This document shows positions 4,384-7,954 of a stretch of DNA of 7,954 nucleotides, in pieces. The stretch's first letter is position 1. The number at the start of each line of letters is the position of its first letter. Under the pieces are notes generated by a model. That model did not search any database, was not told the origin of the DNA, and worked only from the letters and a program-made list of their open reading frames with translations. The position numbers and the translations under genes were made by a program. Source of the stretch: Rhodospirillales bacterium Alpha_05 (GTDB taxonomy: Bacteria; Pseudomonadota; Alphaproteobacteria; Rhodospirillales; Rhodospirillaceae); contig LUYR01000463.1 of the NCBI GenBank assembly GCA_001603335.1, positions 1-7,954 on the forward strand, in the 5' to 3' direction.

Positions 4384-5550
4384 ATGCGCACCTCCACGCC
4401 CCACTGGCTCACCTGCGGCTTTCGTCCGTTCTTCTTCCTCGGCGCGCTTGCGATGGCGGCAGGAGTGCTGCTCTGGCTGCCGATGCTGACCGGGCATCTC
4501 ACGCTGCCCACCGCCTTCGCGCCGCGCGACTGGCACGTTCACACCATGCTGTTCGGCGCGATGTTCGCGATCATCGGCGGCTTCGCGCTCACCGCGGTGA
4601 GCAACTGGACCGGCCGTCCGCCGGTGCAGGGCCGGGAACTGCTGTTCCTGGTGGCGGTCTGGTGCCTCGGGCGGGTGGCGACGGCGTCGTCGGGAGCGAT
4701 TGGGGGACTCCCGGCGGCGTTCGTCGACCTCGCCTTCCCCGCCAGTCTGGTATGGTTTTTCGCCCGTGAGGTGATCCGCGGCGGCAGCAGCCACAACACC
4801 ATGATCGTCGCCACGGTGGCGCTGCTCGGCCTCGCCGACGCGGCGTTCCACTACGAGGCGCTGGTGCTCGGCTACGCCGATTATTCCACCCGCGCGGCGA
4901 TCGCGATCATCCTGATGCTGGTGATTCTGATCGGCGGGCGGCTGGTGCCCAACTTCAGCCGCAACTGGCTGCGCAACCGCGGCCGCGACGCCCTGCCGCC
5001 CGCGTTCAACCGCTTCGACGCGATCGCCACCGGCGTCTCGCTGCTCGCGCTGGTCGCCTGGACCGCGTTCCCCGAGGCCGTCGCCAGCGCGGCGCTGTTG
5101 CTCGTCGCGGGCGGCTTCAATGCGGCGCGGGTGGTGCGCTGGCAGGGCTGGCGGGTGACTCCCGAGCCGCTGCTGCTGGTGCTGCACGTCGGCTACGCCA
5201 CGGTGCCGCTCGGGTTTCTGCTGGAGGGATATGCGCTGCTGGTGCCCTCCACCCTCGACCCGGTGGCGGCGCTGCACACTTGGCTGGTCGGCACCTTCGG
5301 CACCATGACCTTGGGGGTGATGACCCGCGCCGCGCGCGGCCACACCGGGCGTCCGCTGGTCGCCGACCGTGGCGACGTGGCGCTTTACGTCCTCGCGCTC
5401 ATGGGCGCTGCGGCGCGAATCGCCGCGCCCTTCACCCACGGCAACTTCCACCTCGCCCTCGACATCGCGGGGAGCCTGTGGATCGCCGCGTTCCTCGGCT
5501 ACGCGGCGAGCTACGCGCCGGTGCTGCTGGGCAAGCCGCTCAAAGGCTAG
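4384..5550 (+). CDS. nnrS: NnrS family heme- and copper-containing membrane protein
   Basis: This 388-residue, very hydrophobic protein has about twelve predicted membrane helices across its length. NnrS is an inner-membrane heme-copper protein of NO-regulated operons; in other bacteria it lessens nitric oxide stress, though its exact chemistry is unsettled. Family signatures visible here are CGFRPFFFLG (11-20), DWHVHTMLFG with His51 and His53, GGRLVPNFSRNWL (184-196), His268 in VLHVGY, and HTWLVGTFGTMTLGVMTR followed by GHTGR (298-323) with His298 and His320. These histidines are the candidate metal ligands. AAGGA at 4369-4373 is the ribosome site, ten bases before the ATG. It follows pseudoazurin by 32 bases with no terminator, so both share a transcript. 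Its TAG stop overlaps the stop of the convergent kup gene. Confidence 0.95.
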   Translation: MRTSTPHWLTCGFRPFFFLGALAMAAGVLLWLPMLTGHLTLPTAFAPRDWHVHTMLFGAMFAIIGGFALTAVSNWTGRPPVQGRELLFLVAVWCLGRVATASSGAIGGLPAAFVDLAFPASLVWFFAREVIRGGSSHNTMIVATVALLGLADAAFHYEALVLGYADYSTRAAIAIILMLVILIGGRLVPNFSRNWLRNRGRDALPPAFNRFDAIATGVSLLALVAWTAFPEAVASAALLLVAGGFNAARVVRWQGWRVTPEPLLLVLHVGYATVPLGFLLEGYALLVPSTLDPVAALHTWLVGTFGTMTLGVMTRAARGHTGRPLVADRGDVALYVLALMGAAARIAAPFTHGNFHLALDIAGSLWIAAFLGYAASYAPVLLGKPLKG

Positions 5551-7451
5551 ATTTCGATCTGGCCGCCCATCTCCACCACGCGGCCGGGCGGCAGGTGGAG
5601 GAAGTCCATGGTGGTGGTGGCGGTGTGGTTCATCCACGAGAACAGGCCTTCGCGCCATAGCGCCATCCCCGGCACGCGGCTGGGGATGATGGTCTCGCGG
5701 GAGAGGAAATACGACGTGGTCATCGGCTCGTAGAAGAAGCCGAGCTCGTCGCGCCGCGCGTTGGCGAACGCCTTGGGCACGTTCACGTCGTCCATGAAGC
5801 CGTAGTGCAGCACGATGCGGTGGAAGTTGGGGCCGAGCTCGGTGGCGGTGATCCGCTCCTCGGTCGGCACGTAGGGGCGCTCGTCCACCGCCAGCGCCAG
5901 CAGCACGACGCGCTCGTGCAGCACCTGGTTATGCTTGAGGTTGTGCAAGAGCGCGGTCGGCACGCCGTCCTTCTCGCCGCCGAGGAACATCGCGGTGCCC
6001 TTCACCCGCACCACCTTCGCGGCGACGGATTCGAGGAAGATCTCGATCGGCAGCGCGTCCTGGGTACGCCGCGCCCGCACCAGTTCGCGACCGCGCTTCC
6101 AGGTGGTGAGCAGCAGGAACAGGATCAGCGCGACGGCGAGCGGGAACCAGCCGCCGGTCGGGATCTTGCCCGCGTTGGCGAAGAAGAACGACAGGTCCAT
6201 CACCAGGAACGCGCCGATCAAGGGCTTCACCAGCTTGCCGTTCCAGCCCCAGATCTTCACCATCACCAGGCCGACGAGGATCGAATCGATCGCCATGCTG
6301 CCGGTCACCGCGATGCCGTAGGCCGAGGCGAGGCTGCCGGAGCTCTGGAAGCCCACGACCAGGCACAGCACCATGAACAGCAGCGCCCAGTTGACGAACG
6401 GCAGGTAGATCTGGCCGCGCTCGCGCTCGGAGGTGTGGATGATCTCCATGCGCGGCAGGAAGCCGAGTTGGATCGCCTGCTGGGTGAGGGAGAACGCGCC
6501 CGAGATCACCGCCTGCGAGGCGATCACCGTCGCCATCGTCGCGAGCAGCAGCAGCGGCATTCGCGCCCACCCCGGCGCCATCAGGTAGAACGGGTTGTCG
6601 ATCGCGGCGGGGTGGCTCAGCAGCAGCGCGCCCTGGCCGAAGTAGTTGATCACCAGCGACGGCAGCACCACCAGCAGCCACGCCATGCGAATCGGCCAGC
6701 GCCCGAAGTGGCCCATGTCGGCGTAGAGGGCCTCCGCGCCGGTCACCACCAGCACCACCGCGCCGAGGGCGAGGAAGCCGAGGAGCTTGTTCTCGACCAT
6801 GAACGCGGCGGCGTAATAGGGGTTGAGCGCCTTCAGCACCGTGGGATGGAGGTGGATGTTGTGGATGCCCATGGCGAACAGGCAGCCGAACCAGATCAGC
6901 ATCACCGGGCCGAACACCACGCCGACCGAGGCGGTGCCTTTGCGCTGCACCGCGAACAGGCCGATCAGGATCGCCATGGTGATCGGGATGATGTAGCTGT
7001 CGAGCTCGGGCGCGACCACCTCCAGGCCCTCGACCGCGGAGAGCACCGAGATCGCCGGGGTGATCATCGAATCGCCGTAGAACAGCGACGCCGCGAACAC
7101 GCCGAGCGCACCGACCAGGGCGAGAAGCTTGGGCGACGCGCCGGTGGCGCGGTTGAGCAGCGCGAGCAGCGCGAGCGAGCCGCCCTCGCCGCGGTTGTCG
7201 GCGCGCATGATCACGGTGACGTACTTGATCGTCACCACCCCGATCAGCGACCAGAACACCAGCGACAGGATGCCGAAGACGTGCGGCGGGTCGAGCGGCA
7301 GCGGGTGGGTCCCGGCAAAGGCTTCCTTCATCGCATAAAGCGGGCTGGTGCCGATATCGCCGAACACCACGCCGATCGCCGAAACGAAGAGCGCGCCGAA
7401 GGTGGAACGGGCGTGTGAAGGCGCGGCGGAAACGCCGGTTTGAGCTGTCAT
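5547..7451 (-). CDS. kup: Kup-type potassium uptake permease
   Basis: This 634-residue inner-membrane transporter probably takes up potassium coupled to protons, as Kup/TrkD of Escherichia coli (622 residues) does. The N-terminal portion up to about residue 450 holds some twelve membrane helices. Hallmarks are GVVFGDIGTSPLYA (28-40, with the conserved acidic Asp32), RADNRGEGG (83-91), LFYGDSMITPAISVLSAVEGLE (123-144, with conserved Glu141) and WRMP-class segments further on. The last ~180 residues are the soluble cytoplasmic domain, including KGTAMFLGG and a C-terminal beta-rich end. The ATG at 7449-7451 has only a weak GGA ribosome site. The gene lies 72 bases after the hydrolase gene on the same strand, so they may be co-transcribed. 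No link to denitrification is apparent; it is probably a chance convergent neighbour of nnrS. Confidence 0.96.
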   Translation of the reverse strand: MTAQTGVSAAPSHARSTFGALFVSAIGVVFGDIGTSPLYAMKEAFAGTHPLPLDPPHVFGILSLVFWSLIGVVTIKYVTVIMRADNRGEGGSLALLALLNRATGASPKLLALVGALGVFAASLFYGDSMITPAISVLSAVEGLEVVAPELDSYIIPITMAILIGLFAVQRKGTASVGVVFGPVMLIWFGCLFAMGIHNIHLHPTVLKALNPYYAAAFMVENKLLGFLALGAVVLVVTGAEALYADMGHFGRWPIRMAWLLVVLPSLVINYFGQGALLLSHPAAIDNPFYLMAPGWARMPLLLLATMATVIASQAVISGAFSLTQQAIQLGFLPRMEIIHTSERERGQIYLPFVNWALLFMVLCLVVGFQSSGSLASAYGIAVTGSMAIDSILVGLVMVKIWGWNGKLVKPLIGAFLVMDLSFFFANAGKIPTGGWFPLAVALILFLLLTTWKRGRELVRARRTQDALPIEIFLESVAAKVVRVKGTAMFLGGEKDGVPTALLHNLKHNQVLHERVVLLALAVDERPYVPTEERITATELGPNFHRIVLHYGFMDDVNVPKAFANARRDELGFFYEPMTTSYFLSRETIIPSRVPGMALWREGLFSWMNHTATTTMDFLHLPPGRVVEMGGQIEI

Positions 7452-7523
7452 CTTGTCCGCGGGACGATTTTCGATGCGGCGGATGATAGTCCCAATGGGT
7501 GGGGACCGCCAGAGGGTGTGTGT

Positions 7524-7954
7524 TCAGGCCTCCGGCGCGGCAAAACGCAGGGCACCGCTGGTGGTGACCCGGCCGATGCGGGGGAAAATGTAGCGGAAGG
7601 CGAGGTCGTGGAGCTCGGCGCTGGGGGCGGAACAGGCGTCTTTCAGGAGAATCGTCTCGTAGCCCCGCTCCCACGACTGCCGCGCCGTCGACTCGACGCC
7701 GAAGTTGGTGACCAGGCCGCCCAAAACGATGGTGTCGATGCCGCGCCGCCGCAGTTGCAGGTCGAGCTCGGTGCCGTGGAACGCGCCCCACTGGCGCTTG
7801 GTGACGCGGATGTCGCCGGCGCGGGCGAGGCCGCGGGCGAGCGAACTCCAATCCTTCGGGAGGCCGCCCTCGGGGCGCTGCGGCGGCTGGTCGACCTTTT
7901 GCGGCAGGGCGTCGCCGAAGTCGGCGGCCCAGGCGACGTTGACCAGCACCACCG
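7524..7954 (-). CDS. Isochorismatase-fold hydrolase lacking the catalytic cysteine (YecD-like), 5' end outside window
   Basis: The frame is open at the right edge and ends at TGA 7526-7524, giving about 143 C-terminal residues. The N-terminal part with the first catalytic Asp lies beyond the window, and the GTG near the edge (7952-7950) is probably an internal valine in a VVLVNVAW strand, not a start. Visible family motifs are VTKRQWGAFHGTELD (with the conserved lysine), RRRGIDTIVLGGLVTN and GVESTARQSWERGYE, then LKDACSAPSAELHDLAF and IFPRIGRV. Where cysteine hydrolases such as nicotinamidase have TNxC, this protein has TNFG. The same replacement is known in YecD-type proteins and, in effect, in the isochorismatases EntB and PhzD. 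It therefore should not work as a cysteine amidase. The substrate is unknown. Confidence 0.85.
   Translation of the reverse strand, partial: VVLVNVAWAADFGDALPQKVDQPPQRPEGGLPKDWSSLARGLARAGDIRVTKRQWGAFHGTELDLQLRRRGIDTIVLGGLVTNFGVESTARQSWERGYETILLKDACSAPSAELHDLAFRYIFPRIGRVTTSGALRFAAPEA

Noticed and set aside
4228..5658. Long minus-strand frame opposite nnrS
   Set aside because: Arg/Gly/His-rich translation without domains, fully inside a well-supported membrane protein gene.
5805..7418. Long plus-strand frame opposite kup
   Set aside because: Composition is low-complexity His/Arg/Glu-rich with no family signature; it is the usual shadow of a GC-rich gene on the other strand.
7489..7506. GTCCC/GGGAC inverted repeat upstream of kup
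   Set aside because: Only five bases per arm in GC-rich sequence and no promoter hexamers of quality near it; not distinguishable from chance.
1..7954. tRNA, rRNA, CRISPR array, insertion sequence or phage genes
   Set aside because: No cloverleaf or rRNA-like stretch, no regularly spaced direct repeats, and no transposase, integrase or structural phage proteins were seen.

Overview
The window is a GC-rich, densely coded stretch of a bacterial chromosome. It most likely comes from a denitrifying alphaproteobacterium. The evidence is a copper nitrite reductase paired with pseudoazurin, an NnrR-type Crp/Fnr regulator without Fe-S cysteines, NnrS, and operators of the form TTGCG-N4-CGCAA, close to the NnrR site known from Rhodobacter. 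Genus cannot be set from the window.

Layout. 1-450 (-): 5' part of a zinc-dependent medium-chain sugar/alcohol dehydrogenase, cut by the window edge. 451-595: control region with a good minus-strand promoter and a perfect inverted repeat at its predicted start point. 596-1498 (+): a GntR-family regulator with two DNA-binding domains, divergent from the dehydrogenase and probably its regulator. 1574-1774 (+): a 66-residue DUF1858 redox-disulfide protein. 1775-1952: no gene; a long imperfect palindrome made of several hairpins. 1953-2651 (-): NnrR-like regulator. 2762-3832 (+): nirK. 3914-4351 (+): pseudoazurin. 4384-5550 (+): nnrS. 5547-7451 (-): kup potassium transporter, whose stop overlaps that of nnrS. 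7524-7954 (-): 3' part of an isochorismatase-fold hydrolase of the type lacking the catalytic cysteine.

How it works together. The core (1501-5550) reads as a nitric-oxide-responsive nitrite respiration module. The regulator would sense NO and act at three near-identical boxes, upstream of the DUF1858 gene, nirK and pseudoazurin-nnrS. Pseudoazurin carries electrons to NirK, NirK reduces nitrite to NO, and NnrS helps the cell cope with NO. The least expected member is the DUF1858 gene: its box shares 18 consecutive bases with the one before pseudoazurin, which places it in the same regulon. No NO reductase, nirV or nitrate reductase lies in the window. The flanking dehydrogenase/GntR pair and the kup/hydrolase pair look like ordinary neighbours.

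I see no wholly unknown system. The points most worth a second look are the DUF1858 gene in the NO regulon, the palindromic element at 1802-1941, the hairpin sharing the pseudoazurin operator, and the half-site array in front of the dehydrogenase.
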